The notes under the pieces were generated by a model that did not search any database, was not told the DNA's origin, and saw only the letters and a list, made by a program, of their open reading frames with translations. Made by a program: the position numbers and the translations under genes. Below, piece after piece: positions 24,536 through 33,140 of a stretch of 35,344 nucleotides of DNA. How positions within the stretch are numbered: the first letter of the stretch is position 1; each line of letters begins with the position of its first letter. Source of the stretch: Ignavibacteriaceae bacterium (GTDB lineage Bacteria > Bacteroidota > Ignavibacteria > Ignavibacteriales > Ignavibacteriaceae); contig JADLAF010000144.1 in the NCBI GenBank assembly GCA_020848375.1, positions 1 through 35,344 on the forward strand, read 5' to 3'.

Positions 24536-27500
24536 AAGATTTCCTTTTCATTGTTCGTATCGGTTGCCGCGTTTTTTTTCGGAAGGAACACCGAAACCTC
24601 TGTTCCTTTATTACTTTCAGTGTTTACGGTAACCTCACCTCCAAATATATACATACGTTCTTTAATGCCCATAAGTCCGAACTGTTTTCCGGCTTCTATG
24701 CTGTCAGGGAGAAAACCCTTTCCGTCATCCCGCACTGTAAGATGATACTGGTTTCCCTCAAGCGAAAACGATATAACCACACGGTCTGCCTCTGCGTGTT
24801 TAATTACATTAGTAAGGCACTCCTGCACTATTCTGAAAAGGGCGAGAGAAACATCTTTGCCAAGCTCCGGACTTTCCGTATTGTTAATAAATTCCGCTGC
24901 TTTTCCGGTTTTCTGTCTGAAGTCCTCAGCCAGCCAGTCAATGGCTGCATAAAGTCCAAGATTATCCAAAATCTCAGGCCGCAGTTTGGTAATAAGACGG
25001 CGTACCCCCTTCACACTTTTATCAACAGTTGAAGAAATGGCTTCAAGCTCGGTAACCGCTTCATCCGGTCCTTGTCCGAACTTCCCCTTCTTAAATTCCC
25101 GGGTCAAATAAGCGATATTCATTTTTATTGCCGTAAGAAGCTGCCCTAGTTCATCGTGCATTTCACGGGCAATGGCAATACGTTCATTTTCACGGGCATT
25201 CTGCAGGTGCACGGCCAGCCGGTGTAGCGAATCCTGTGAATCGAGCAGCTCCCGTTCAAAGCGTATCCGGTCGGAAATATCAAACGCAATAAACGAAAAC
25301 GAGTCATGCCTGCCCGGGTATTCAATCTGACTGATAGAAGCGTGAACATAAAAATTATCACCGGCAATGGGGAAAGGAGAATCCAGATTAATTGACTTTT
25401 TTAAGTCTCTGCACTGCTTCAGTAAAACCACCCATCCCTGATATTCCTCCTCACTCGAAGCGATAATTCTTGTGCACTGCCCCGTTAAACTTTCCACATC
25501 GCTTCCTGTAATTTCGGCATAAGCATTGTTGACCATAAGCATATATACATCGTTTCCCCGCAACTCAAGTATTCCCATGTAATAGTTACCGCTGTTAAAG
25601 AATGCCTGAAGCTGTCCGGTTTTTTGCCTGACAAGTTCTTCGTTTTTTCTTCTTTCAGTTATGTCCCTCATTACAATCTGTACAACGCCTGTATGAATCT
25701 GTTTGGCTGAAAACTCAGCATAAAACTCTTCTCCGTTCAGCTTTCTGAATTTTTCCTCACTATGAACGTGAATACCTATGGATATTTTCTCACGGATTTC
25801 CATCTGCTCTTCTTCGGTTCTGCCTGTAATCAGCGCGGGAAAGAGAACCGTCCAGTAGTTTTCTTCTGTCATGGCAAAAAGCTCAAGCGCGGCGGGGCTT
25901 GCGTATGTTATTATCCCCTCCATGTTTATCTGCATAACTGCATCAGGGAGCTGATTGATGAGGTTCCGGTGTTTTTCCTCGCTTGCCCTAATTGCTTCTT
26001 CCGCCCGCTTTGACTCGGATATATCGGTTATAAGCGCGATGCCGGCCCTCAGCTCTCCGTCTTCATCCCTGACAGGAATTCCGCTTACCGCATATACGAA
26101 ATTTTGAATCCGTATTTCCGCTTTCATTTCATCACCGCGGAGAATCCGGATGAAAAAATCAGCCGGCAGTCCGTTTTTTTCAAACGAGAAAAGTTCATCT
26201 ATTCGCTTTCCTTCATAGGTCTCGCTTCCAAGTCCGAGTTTCTTCATTTCAGAACCGTCCGCAAGCTGTATCACAAAATTATGGTCAAACAGATATACAT
26301 CAGAATGAGGGATGTTTGCGGCAACAGATTCATAATTTTTTCTGCTGATCTGGCTCTCTTTCTCCGCCTTCTCCCGCAACCTGCTGCTATGAATCTTTTC
26401 AACCGCAAAAGAGATATTTGATGCCAATCGTTTTAGAAGTTGAAACTCATCATCTGAAAAAAATTCTCTTTCTTCCGCATAAAATGAAATAAATGAAGGT
26501 CCCTCGCGGTGCAGAGTAAGTGGAATACCTGCTGTTGAACCGATGCGGGCTGCTTCAATCCGTTCTTTCCACTGAATTACAGAGGGGTGCTCCGGCAGGT
26601 TATTGATATATACCATCTCACCTGCCAATAACGCTTTTGAGGCCTGGCTGCGTCCGGCTGTCTGCTCAGAAGTCTGGATGTTGAGTCCGGCAAGAAACTG
26701 TTGCGCTGCCCCCGCACTTGCCAGCGGACGGAGAGAGCCCTGTCTGGTTGCAGTTCCTATCCAGACCAGAACAAATCCGCCGTGAGTTACGGCTGTTTCA
26801 CACGCCCGCCTCAGAAGTTCTTCTTCATCATCAACTCTTACAATCAGTTCACTAATTTCATTCAACAGAATATTAAAACGGTTCAGTTTTTCTATACGTC
26901 TCCGGTTTGCCAATGTTTCCGTCACATCACGAATGATACCAAAGAAGAATTTCTGTCCGTTGCTCACAATGGTTTTTGAACTGACATCACCGGTCCAGAC
27001 GGTGCCGTCTTTTCGTTTGTAATCTACAAACGTCCTTACTCCGTCTCCTGTTTCCGCGCGATGCTGAAAATCAGGAACAAGAGCCGCGAACGGGGAAGTT
27101 CTTAATTCTTTAACGCTTTTTGTGAGGAGTTCATTTTTCGTATATCCAAAAAGCTGCTCGGCTTTAAGGTTTGCTTCAATAATATTTGTTTTTTCATCCG
27201 CAATAATGATGGCATCATTTGCAAAGCGAGTAAGGGTTTCATAACGCTCAACCGCCTCTGCACGCTCCTGCTCTTTGGTGAACATTTCGCGATACTGGTT
27301 TATCCTTAAATGATTGTAGTAAATATATATACTGCCTCCCCCGGCAATGATAAGAATAAACGTGAAAACAGAAATAAGAACCGCGCTCCTTTTAATGGAT
27401 TCAAAAATTTCATCCTCATCCACCTTGCTGACTAAATACCAGTTCCGGTGGTTTAACTTCAGCACACTCATAAGCACTTGGGTCCCGCGGTAGTCTGTTC

Positions 27501-28263
27501 CTTCGGTAATTCCCGTTTTCTCATTGACCACAAGCTGGGGAGCGGTATATCGAGAAGCACCGGGGAGCTTTAGTCTCAGCGCTGTATCATCCAGATGTCT
27601 TAGTTCGTTCAGATAAAGAACGCTGTCCCCCTGGCTTTCAAGTAGAAGTGTTTCGGCGGTTTTACTGGGGGTTGGCCAGCTTTGGATCAGGGGGAAAAGT
27701 TCCCTAAACGGGTCAACATGAAACAGGAGTTTCCATGATTTTTCTTCCCCGGGCACCCGGATTTGTGAAACCAAATCCATCAATATCAGATCATTAAAAA
27801 AATAAAGGTCTGACAAATAAATAGTATCGGGCACGCTTAGGTTTCGGGTGTGCTCGATAAGGTCATTTTGATAGGTCGTATCTCCAACAATGCAAAGAAG
27901 GTTGTTTTGGTCGTCCCACAGACTGATGCTCCGGTAGGGGTGATTTTTGTAGAGGGGATAGATCCAGCTTTCAACCACACTGCGGGCTTCATCTAAGAGA
28001 GGAGCTTTGCCAAGGCGGGCAGCATCACGGTGAAAGGCCGGATTATAATAGAAGAAAAACGCATCTGACTGCCGCTCCTGAAACCATTTTTCAATCTGCT
28101 GCTTTTTCAGAAAGCTTATGGCCGAGAGTTCATTATACTGCTCTGCTTTTTCCTCTGTCCTGCTGATATTATAAAATATGACCGCCGACAAGGTTAACAC
28201 CACTGACAGGCCGAAGAACACCACCAGCAGGAACCACTGAATTTTCCGTTTCTTTACATCCAT
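24532..28263 (-). CDS. NarX/DegS-class membrane histidine kinase with four PAS domains and GAF
   Basis: A 1243-residue kinase. Helices at about 10-32 and 293-316 flank an extracytoplasmic sensor of about 260 residues. Then come PAS (about 340-450), GAF (about 470-625), a PAS-like domain (about 640-750), PAS (about 760-870) and PAS (about 882-998). Next is a HisKA_3 dimerisation domain with His1036 (AIAREMHDELGQLLTAIKMN) and an ATPase (VQECLTNVIKHAEA, VRDDGKGF, GLMGIKER). This kinase class pairs with NarL-type regulators, and the regulator gene follows with a four-base overlap. The outer sensor and first PAS-GAF part resemble those of the hybrid kinase at 14868-19073, so the two likely arose by duplication and exchange of output modules. 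Confidence 0.95.
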   Translation of the reverse strand: MDVKKRKIQWFLLVVFFGLSVVLTLSAVIFYNISRTEEKAEQYNELSAISFLKKQQIEKWFQERQSDAFFFYYNPAFHRDAARLGKAPLLDEARSVVESWIYPLYKNHPYRSISLWDDQNNLLCIVGDTTYQNDLIEHTRNLSVPDTIYLSDLYFFNDLILMDLVSQIRVPGEEKSWKLLFHVDPFRELFPLIQSWPTPSKTAETLLLESQGDSVLYLNELRHLDDTALRLKLPGASRYTAPQLVVNEKTGITEGTDYRGTQVLMSVLKLNHRNWYLVSKVDEDEIFESIKRSAVLISVFTFILIIAGGGSIYIYYNHLRINQYREMFTKEQERAEAVERYETLTRFANDAIIIADEKTNIIEANLKAEQLFGYTKNELLTKSVKELRTSPFAALVPDFQHRAETGDGVRTFVDYKRKDGTVWTGDVSSKTIVSNGQKFFFGIIRDVTETLANRRRIEKLNRFNILLNEISELIVRVDDEEELLRRACETAVTHGGFVLVWIGTATRQGSLRPLASAGAAQQFLAGLNIQTSEQTAGRSQASKALLAGEMVYINNLPEHPSVIQWKERIEAARIGSTAGIPLTLHREGPSFISFYAEEREFFSDDEFQLLKRLASNISFAVEKIHSSRLREKAEKESQISRKNYESVAANIPHSDVYLFDHNFVIQLADGSEMKKLGLGSETYEGKRIDELFSFEKNGLPADFFIRILRGDEMKAEIRIQNFVYAVSGIPVRDEDGELRAGIALITDISESKRAEEAIRASEEKHRNLINQLPDAVMQINMEGIITYASPAALELFAMTEENYWTVLFPALITGRTEEEQMEIREKISIGIHVHSEEKFRKLNGEEFYAEFSAKQIHTGVVQIVMRDITERRKNEELVRQKTGQLQAFFNSGNYYMGILELRGNDVYMLMVNNAYAEITGSDVESLTGQCTRIIASSEEEYQGWVVLLKQCRDLKKSINLDSPFPIAGDNFYVHASISQIEYPGRHDSFSFIAFDISDRIRFERELLDSQDSLHRLAVHLQNARENERIAIAREMHDELGQLLTAIKMNIAYLTREFKKGKFGQGPDEAVTELEAISSTVDKSVKGVRRLITKLRPEILDNLGLYAAIDWLAEDFRQKTGKAAEFINNTESPELGKDVSLALFRIVQECLTNVIKHAEADRVVISFSLEGNQYHLTVRDDGKGFLPDSIEAGKQFGLMGIKERMYIFGGEVTVNTESNKGTEVSVFLPKKNAATDTNNEKEIL

Positions 28264-28570
28264 GAGCTAAACGAACTCTCAATTTTGTTGGATGAAAGAT
28301 AAGGATTTCCGGCTAATAAACTTTGCGTTACCCCGCGCTAAACTCCGCTGTACTCTGCGTTAAGAATCTTCTTTGCGGCTTAGTGCCTTTGCGCGAGCGT
28401 TTCGGGGGAGGGGGGGGGACCGGGGTTTTTAACCACTGCGTAACTTAGCACTAAACCATATAGTGCTCTGCGCTAAAAGCATTTCTGTGCCTCAACATCA
28501 TTACGCGAAGTTATTTGAAGTGTTTAAGGATATAAATGACACCAACGACAGCAAGGACTTAGGCGCACGG
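28264..28570. repeat. CTCTGCG-family repeats upstream of the kinase gene
   Basis: Two arrays are present: 28318-28402 (AAACTTTGCGTTACC, CTCCGCTGTACTCTGCG, CTTCTTTGCGGC, CCTTTGCGCGAGCG) and a degenerate one at about 28433-28510. Between them lies a G-rich run (GGGGGAGGGGGGGGGACCGG, 28404-28423), a strong candidate for slippage or G-quadruplex structure. No gene is seen. Confidence 0.75.
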
Positions 28571-29119
28571 TTAATTTTTCCAAAATTCATAATTCATAAC
28601 GTCTTCATACCAAAACGGTTTTGGTTCTTTACCTGCAAGCGAATCAAAATCAAGAAACTTCAGCAGCCGTTTATATTCATCCTTTGATATATACGGTAAA
28701 ATTGTTGTCGGCAGATTTTTCACTTTCTGTGAGCCCAGCACCGCGTCAATCTGCTCTTCTGTAAGATGATTTCCCTTTTTTAACTCATCAAACGCATACA
28801 GCAGATCATAAAGATTTATAGTACCGCTGTTAAACTCAGCGATGATTCTCTCTGTGAAATCTGGTATCAGCTCAGCCGGGACATCATCAATGGCATACCA
28901 TATCTTATCTGCTTTTCTTTTTCCGGTGGGCTGTAGTTTGGAGATGAAGTAGATGATAAAATCCCCCCGCTTCATGTGGTTAAGTTTTTCCCTGAAATCA
29001 TCCCTCTGAATCTGTGAAAAATGAAAGAAGATATCAAACGGATGGTGCAGCCCCTTCAGAAATCCGTACCCTTTTTCATCAATCTTTTTTACCCGGCAGA
29101 AATCAAGCGGCTCGCTCAT
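28571..29119 (-). CDS. Cold-shock-domain protein with unknown C-terminal domain
   Basis: A 182-residue protein. Residues about 5-75 match a cold-shock OB fold, with the RNP1-like KGYGFL (16-21), the RNP2-like DIFFHFSQI (29-37) and the usual GKRKADKIW end. These bind single-stranded RNA or DNA. Residues about 80-182 are helical and charged (LIPDFTERIIAEFNSG, YKRLLKFLDFDSLAG) and I recognise no family there. Canonical CspA proteins stop near 70 residues, so this is a fusion. The final residues (NYEFWKN) are encoded by an ATTATGAATT intergenic repeat, so the tail is probably repeat-derived. Confidence 0.72.
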   Translation of the reverse strand: MSEPLDFCRVKKIDEKGYGFLKGLHHPFDIFFHFSQIQRDDFREKLNHMKRGDFIIYFISKLQPTGKRKADKIWYAIDDVPAELIPDFTERIIAEFNSGTINLYDLLYAFDELKKGNHLTEEQIDAVLGSQKVKNLPTTILPYISKDEYKRLLKFLDFDSLAGKEPKPFWYEDVMNYEFWKN

Positions 29120-29200
29120 ATTCGGTTTCAGTTCTCTCTATAATGATTACATTTACACTTTAAAAATACGCAATTCTGAACCGTAAAAAGGAAAATTAGA

Positions 29201-29455
29201 TTGACTGAGCTGATCGGATACGCCGCTGCTTTCTGCACAACCGTTGCATTTCTGCCCCAGGCGGTAAAAGTTTATAAAACAAGACAGACAAAAGATATTT
29301 CACTGGGGATGTTTCTGCTCCTCACAGCGGGTGTGGTGCTTTGGCTGACATACGGAATAATGATCAACTCCTACCCCATCATAGCCGCCAACACCGTTAC
29401 GCTGCTTTTTGATATATATATACTTTACATGAAGATTACGCTGGACAGAGGGTGA
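29201..29455 (+). CDS. SemiSWEET sugar transporter
   Basis: An 84-residue membrane protein with three helices (about 4-20, 34-52, 58-76) and the PQ-loop FLPQAVKVYKTRQTKDIS, matching bacterial SemiSWEETs, which dimerise to move sugars down a gradient. The start is TTG (29201-29203), preceded by AAAAGGAAAA at 9 bases. No ATG gives a full first helix, and family members begin in the same way (TELIGYAAAF). Substrate is not readable. It is divergent from the cold-shock-domain gene (81 bp apart) and followed by repeat DNA. Confidence 0.9.
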   Translation: MTELIGYAAAFCTTVAFLPQAVKVYKTRQTKDISLGMFLLLTAGVVLWLTYGIMINSYPIIAANTVTLLFDIYILYMKITLDRG

Positions 29456-29673
29456 GTTCTGTAAGCGGTAGCATGGGTCAGCGTTTCTCTTGCCATCCCA
29501 AATTTTAACGCCGAGTAGGCAGAGTTTTACGCCGAGTCACGCAGAGTTTTAAAACCCCAGCCTCCCAAGTGTCCCCATTGTCCCCCGATAGGCCGGCCAA
29601 TTAACGGGTCATACTCTGCGCGCATTCATTTAACTTCAACGCAAACAAACCCACTACAATTTTGAGCAAAAAC
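29456..29673. repeat. Inverted copies of the CTCTGCG and GGGGACACT families
   Basis: At 29507-29552 the CTCTGCG family appears in reverse orientation (CGCCGAGTAGGCAGAG, CGCCGAGTCACGCAGAG). A reversed 9-bp-period element follows at about 29566-29588 (AAGTGTCCCCATTGTCCCCC). No gene is seen. Confidence 0.75.
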
Positions 29674-29702
29674 AAAAAAGCCCCGTTACCGGGGCTTTTT
29701 TT
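29674..29702 (-). terminator. Rho-independent terminator after acs, bidirectional
   Basis: GCCCCG-TTAC-CGGGGC (29680-29695) has A6 to its left and T7 to its right, so it can work on both strands. It lies just 3' of the acs stop codon (29713) on the minus strand. Confidence 0.93.
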
Positions 29703-29712
29703 ATGATATATA

Positions 29713-31692
29713 TCAATCCTCATCACGGAGCTTTTCGAGCACGGAGAAATCCTCCAGTGTGGAGGTATCACCAACAATATTGCCACTGGTGGCTATCTCA
29801 CGCAGCAGACGCCGCATAATCTTTCCGCTGCGGGTCTTGGGCAGTGCATCAGAGAATCGGATTTCATCCGGTTTTGCAATATGACCAATTTCACTGGCCA
29901 CATGATTCCGCAGCTCTTCCTTAAGCAGCAGCGAAGGCACTTTTCCTCCTTCAAGAGAAACAAACGCAACTATGGCGCTGCCTTTTATCTCATCCGGACG
30001 TGCAACCACTGCGGCTTCAGCTACATCATGATGGCTCACTAATGCGCTCTCAATTTCAGCGGTACCAAGACGGTGGCCTGATACATTAATCACATCATCC
30101 ACACGCCCCATTACCCAGAAGTAACCATCCTTATCACGGCGTGCACCGTCACCGGTGAAATAGAATCCTTTGTATTCTGACCAATATTGCTTTTTGAACC
30201 GTGGTTTGTCACCGTATATAGTGCGCAGCATAGAAGGCCAGGTATCTTTAATAATAAGATATCCGCCGCTTCCGGGAGGTACGGGTTTGCCACTTTTATC
30301 CACCACTTCAGGCATCACTCCCGGCATAGGGAAGGTACAGCTTCCGGGTTTGGTTTTGGTTGCGCCCGGCAGAGGTGAGATCATGATGGCGCCGGTTTCG
30401 GTCTGCCACCAGGTATCAACTATCGGACATTTTTCTTTACCAACAATTTTATGATACCACATCCATGCTTCCGGATTGATTGGCTCACCCACGGTGCCAA
30501 GCAGGCGCAGAGATGAAAGATCGTGCTTAAGCACCCACTGCTCACCCCAGCGGATAAACGCGCGGATTGCAGTAGGAGCCGTGTAAAATATATTAACGCG
30601 GTATTTGTCTATAATCCGCCAGAAACGGTCCGGCTCCGGATGATTGGGCGCGCCCTCATACATAAGCGTTGTGGCGCCGTTAAGCAGCGGACCGTATATA
30701 ACATAAGAGTGTCCGGTCACCCAGCCCACATCAGCCGTGCACCAGTATATATCTTCATCCTTAAGGTCAAATACGATACGCGTGGTAAGGTAGGTGTTAA
30801 CCATATAACCGGCGGTGGTGTGCAGGATGCCTTTCGGTTTTCCGGTGGTGCCTGATGTATATAATATATATAACGGATGTTCTGAGTCAAGCTCTTCAGC
30901 CGGGCACTGATCGTTAACGGACTGCATAATCTCATGCCACCAGTGGTCACGTCCGGCGCTCATCTGCACTGCATAGTCAACGACTCGTTTATATACAATA
31001 ACATTCTGTACCGTGGGGGTATGCTCAAGCGCTTTGTCAACCGCGGGCTTAAGGGGAACAATGGAACCGCGGCGGATAGCTGCATCGCAGGTAACCACTA
31101 ATTTGGCCTGAGCATCGTTAACCCTGTCCTTAAGCGCCTCAGCGCTGAATCCGCCAAAGACCACCGTATGCACCGCCCCAAGCCGCGCGCAGGCAAGCAC
31201 CGCTATGGCAAGCTCAGGCACCATTCCCATATATATAGCCACCCGGTCACCTTTTTTGATACCCATCTTTTTGAGGACGTTTGCAAACTTTGAGACCTCA
31301 CGGTGGAGCACCTGGTAGGTAAGGATGCGGGTTTCGCCGGGCTCCCCTTCCCAGATGATTGCGGCCTTATTCCGGCGCCAGGAGGTAAGGTGGCGGTCAA
31401 CGCAGTTATAGGCAATGTTGGTTTTAGCTCCCACAAACCACTTGGCGTCAGGGGCTTTCCACTGTTTGACCTTGGTCCAGTGCTTAAACCAGTGAAGCTG
31501 GTCGGCCACCTCACCCCAGAATTTCTCCGGGTTGAGCAGGGACTCTTTGTACATCTTTTTGTACTGGTCAAACGACTTTACGTGCGCATTTTTTGAAAAA
31601 TCGGGGGAAGGCGCAAAAACGCGGTGCTCCTCCATGATAGATTCAATGTTTTCATTGGGTGCCGGAGCCGCTTTTTTGGTGGTCTTCTTCAT
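29713..31692 (-). CDS. acs: Acetyl-CoA synthetase (AMP-forming)
   Basis: A 659-residue enzyme making acetyl-CoA from acetate, ATP and CoA through acetyl-AMP. Signature segments are the N-terminal [17 protein letters not shown] (CoA-binding region), the P-loop [14 protein letters not shown] (275-288), [37 protein letters not shown] and the catalytic Lys624 in PKTRSGK, the site usually inactivated by acetylation in this family. Length is typical. Compared with usual family members the N terminus has a short Lys/Ala/Pro-rich extension ([14 protein letters not shown]). The ATG is preceded by GAGAGG at 7-8 bases. It is probably a single-gene unit. A CTTTTTTGTAGTT promoter-like motif lies about 60 bp upstream. 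Confidence 0.97.
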   Translation of the reverse strand: MKKTTKKAAPAPNENIESIMEEHRVFAPSPDFSKNAHVKSFDQYKKMYKESLLNPEKFWGEVADQLHWFKHWTKVKQWKAPDAKWFVGAKTNIAYNCVDRHLTSWRRNKAAIIWEGEPGETRILTYQVLHREVSKFANVLKKMGIKKGDRVAIYMGMVPELAIAVLACARLGAVHTVVFGGFSAEALKDRVNDAQAKLVVTCDAAIRRGSIVPLKPAVDKALEHTPTVQNVIVYKRVVDYAVQMSAGRDHWWHEIMQSVNDQCPAEELDSEHPLYILYTSGTTGKPKGILHTTAGYMVNTYLTTRIVFDLKDEDIYWCTADVGWVTGHSYVIYGPLLNGATTLMYEGAPNHPEPDRFWRIIDKYRVNIFYTAPTAIRAFIRWGEQWVLKHDLSSLRLLGTVGEPINPEAWMWYHKIVGKEKCPIVDTWWQTETGAIMISPLPGATKTKPGSCTFPMPGVMPEVVDKSGKPVPPGSGGYLIIKDTWPSMLRTIYGDKPRFKKQYWSEYKGFYFTGDGARRDKDGYFWVMGRVDDVINVSGHRLGTAEIESALVSHHDVAEAAVVARPDEIKGSAIVAFVSLEGGKVPSLLLKEELRNHVASEIGHIAKPDEIRFSDALPKTRSGKIMRRLLREIATSGNIVGDTSTLEDFSVLEKLRDED

Positions 31693-32011
31693 TAATTGCC
31701 TCTCTGATTGATCTGATATTTTATTGGGGTAAAATAGAAAAACCCTTTGTAACTACAAAAAAGTGAGAGGATTAAAAATGGACTATTTTTCAGGACTTCC
31801 CCTCACCGTATTATGCCGTCATTACCCGGTTCACCACCGCCAGGCGGACCGGACGAAGCGGGGCCTTGGGGCGATCAGAGCACTTTCATCCCGCTAAAAT
31901 ATTTCTTCATCCCCCCGGAAATGCCGTTCCTCATCTTAAGGATGCAAGCCGTTTGCCGCGGCTGTAATTTCACATCCGTGATTGTATATTTTAACCGGAA
32001 AGAAGAGACTA
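31693..32011. other. Gene-free upstream region of acs
   Basis: A promoter-like CACTTTTTTGTAGTT on the minus strand (31751-31765) probably serves acs. A 39-codon frame from ATG 31778 on the plus strand has GAGAGGA nearby, but its product (MDYFSGLPLTVLCRHYPVHH...) looks non-protein-like. The GC-rich stretch 31840-31930 shows no recognised element. Confidence 0.4.
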
Positions 32012-32155
32012 ATGAAGATTACTTTATATATATTTTTACTGCTCACCGCGGCGGCGTTTGCCCAGGTGACACTTGACTCACGCAAAATACCCGCCTCAGG
32101 CGACCGTGTATATATCATCAGCGCGGATGAAAGCACCATTGGCACAGGGGTTTAA
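32012..32155 (+). pseudogene. Truncated secreted-protein fragment (signal peptide plus about 30 residues)
   Basis: ATG 32012 is preceded by GGAAAGAAGAGA and opens a clear signal peptide, MKITLYIFLLLTAAAFAQ, followed by VTLDSRKIPASGDRVYIISA and DESTIGTGV before TAA 32153-32155. The stop codon lies inside a repeat (GGGGTTTAAAACTTTGCG), the same text that opens intact CTCTGCG arrays elsewhere. The simplest reading is that the 5' end of a secreted-protein gene survives and its remainder was replaced by repeat DNA. A genuine 47-residue exported peptide is a less likely alternative. Confidence 0.6.
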
Positions 32156-32397
32156 AACTTTGCGTGACTTTGCGTAATACTCTGCTTACTCGGCGTTAAG
32201 ATCTTCTTTGTTCGAGCTTTTCTGGGGACTATGGCGACATTGGGGACACTGGGGTTTAAAACTCTGCGATACTCAGCGTCAACTTTGCTTCTTCTGCGTT
32301 AAATTACTCTTTGTGTCTTAGCGACTTTGCGCGAACCTGTCCGGGGATACTGGGGTTTTTAATTTTCCATTGTCCACTCTCAATTACCTCAATTTGC
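32156..32397. repeat. Composite repeat array (CTCTGCG, GGGGACACT and CCATTGT families)
   Basis: The order is: CTTTGCG array (about 32152-32215), 9-bp-period block GGGGACTATGGCGACATT then GGGGACACTGGGG (32225-32252), second CTCTGCG array (32258-32333), GGGGATACTGGGG, then TTTTCCATTGTCCACTCTCA, a 7-bp-period element ending at about 32388. The same order recurs at 32878-33003 and 34920-35029. Confidence 0.85.
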
Positions 32398-32429
32398 TTT
32401 GATTATGACAAAATAACGTACTATATTTG
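32398..32429 (+). promoter_or_regulatory. Bacteroidota-type promoter of the antitoxin gene
   Basis: TTTG (32398-32401), a 20-base spacer and TATATTTG (32422-32429) match the TTTG-N19-21-TAnnTTTG promoter of Bacteroidota. It lies 33 bp before the ATG, with AAGGAG (32451-32456) as ribosome site. Confidence 0.65.
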
Positions 32430-32461
32430 GGTCAGTTTACAGCCCATATAAAGGAGTGAAG

Positions 32462-32749
32462 ATGAAAAACATCAGTGTTTCAAACGACATCATACCTGTT
32501 GGTGAGTTCAAGTCAAAATTAGCATATTTTTTAAATCAGATTCAGGAGCAGGGAAACTCCCTGATAATCACCCAGAATGGTAAACCGGCGGGGGTGTTGC
32601 TTTCACCAAAAGAATTTGATCAGTTAAAAGAAACGAAGCAGTTTATTGCATCAGTAGCCAGAGGACTCTCAGATTCAGAAAAGGGGAATGTAATGACCAC
32701 AGCCCAGGTTAAGGCACAGCTCAGGAAAAAACGCGCGCGCAATAACTAA
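32462..32749 (+). CDS. Phd/YefM-family antitoxin, apparently orphan
   Basis: A 95-residue protein. The N-terminal half matches the Phd/YefM DNA-binding fold: ISVSNDIIPVGEFKSKLAYF, NSLIITQNGKPAGVLLSPKE. The C-terminal part is a charged tail (SDSEKGNVMTTAQVKAQLRK) of the kind that wraps the toxin. I chose ATG 32462, 5 bases after AAGGAG; a GTG at 32456 is inside the ribosome site. Normally a RelE/Doc-type toxin follows within a few bases. Here only repeat DNA follows for about 390 bp, so the toxin is missing or lies elsewhere. A solitary Phd-type repressor could still autoregulate or neutralise toxins of other loci. Confidence 0.87.
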   Translation: MKNISVSNDIIPVGEFKSKLAYFLNQIQEQGNSLIITQNGKPAGVLLSPKEFDQLKETKQFIASVARGLSDSEKGNVMTTAQVKAQLRKKRARNN

Positions 32750-32784
32750 CACTCTTCTAAAAGGCACAAAATTGCATTTCGTTT

Positions 32785-32866
32785 GTAGGGACAACTCGCG
32801 AGTTGTCCTAGCGTGAACATGGTTTTCCCTCAGCAGATATTCATCAGGACAGGTCGCGACCTGTCC
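32785..32866. repeat. Two perfect 20-bp dyads of the GTAGGGAC family
   Basis: GGACAACTCGCGAGTTGTCC (32789-32808) and GGACAGGTCGCGACCTGTCC (32847-32866) are perfect palindromes with the same outer GTAGGGAC-type frame as the dyads at 8424-8701. The second one recurs exactly at 34891-34910. No REP-type transposase is in the window. Confidence 0.9.
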
Positions 32867-33007
32867 CAACAATGTTTAAAATCCTCTTTGCGTCTTAGCG
32901 CCTCTGCGCGAGCTCGTCTGGGGACAACGGCGACGCTGGGGACACTGGGGTTTAAAACTCTGCGAGACTTCGCGTAAACTTTGCCTTCCTCTGCGTTTAA
33001 ACTATTC
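32867..33007. repeat. Left composite repeat flanking the AT-rich island
   Basis: CTTTGCGTCTTAGCGCC, CTCTGCGCGAGC, then the 9-bp-period GGGGACAACGGCGACGCT and GGGGACACTGGGG, then a further CTCTGCG array to about 33000. Together with the dyad at 32847 this matches 34891-35001 over about 110 bp in the same orientation. Confidence 0.85.
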
Positions 33008-33140
33008 TAGACACTGGTAAACGCCACCACCCCCCTTAAAAGACACCCCCTTTACAGAATTGAGCGCCCCCCCGATGGCAAATTTTACTTGCATTTGGCC
33101 AAATAAATAAATAGTTTTTGGGCGGTACCTTTCAGAGATT
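33008..33140. other. C-run triplet at the left edge of the AT-rich island
   Basis: Three similar C-rich blocks spaced about 18-20 bp apart occur at 33029-33068: CACCCCCCTTAAAAG, ACACCCCCTTTACAG and GCGCCCCCCCG. Spaced copies like these can be transposase-binding repeats at an IS end, but no transposase or matching right end was found. Confidence 0.3.

Noticed and set aside
31813-32076. 87-codon plus-strand frame overlapping the secreted-protein fragment
   Set aside because: It reads the signal-peptide coding sequence in a different frame and starts in GC-rich non-coding DNA.
20259-33134. Shared 13-mer CGGTACCTTTCAG at about 20259 and 33123
   Set aside because: A match of this length is expected by chance in a window of this size, and the flanks do not agree.
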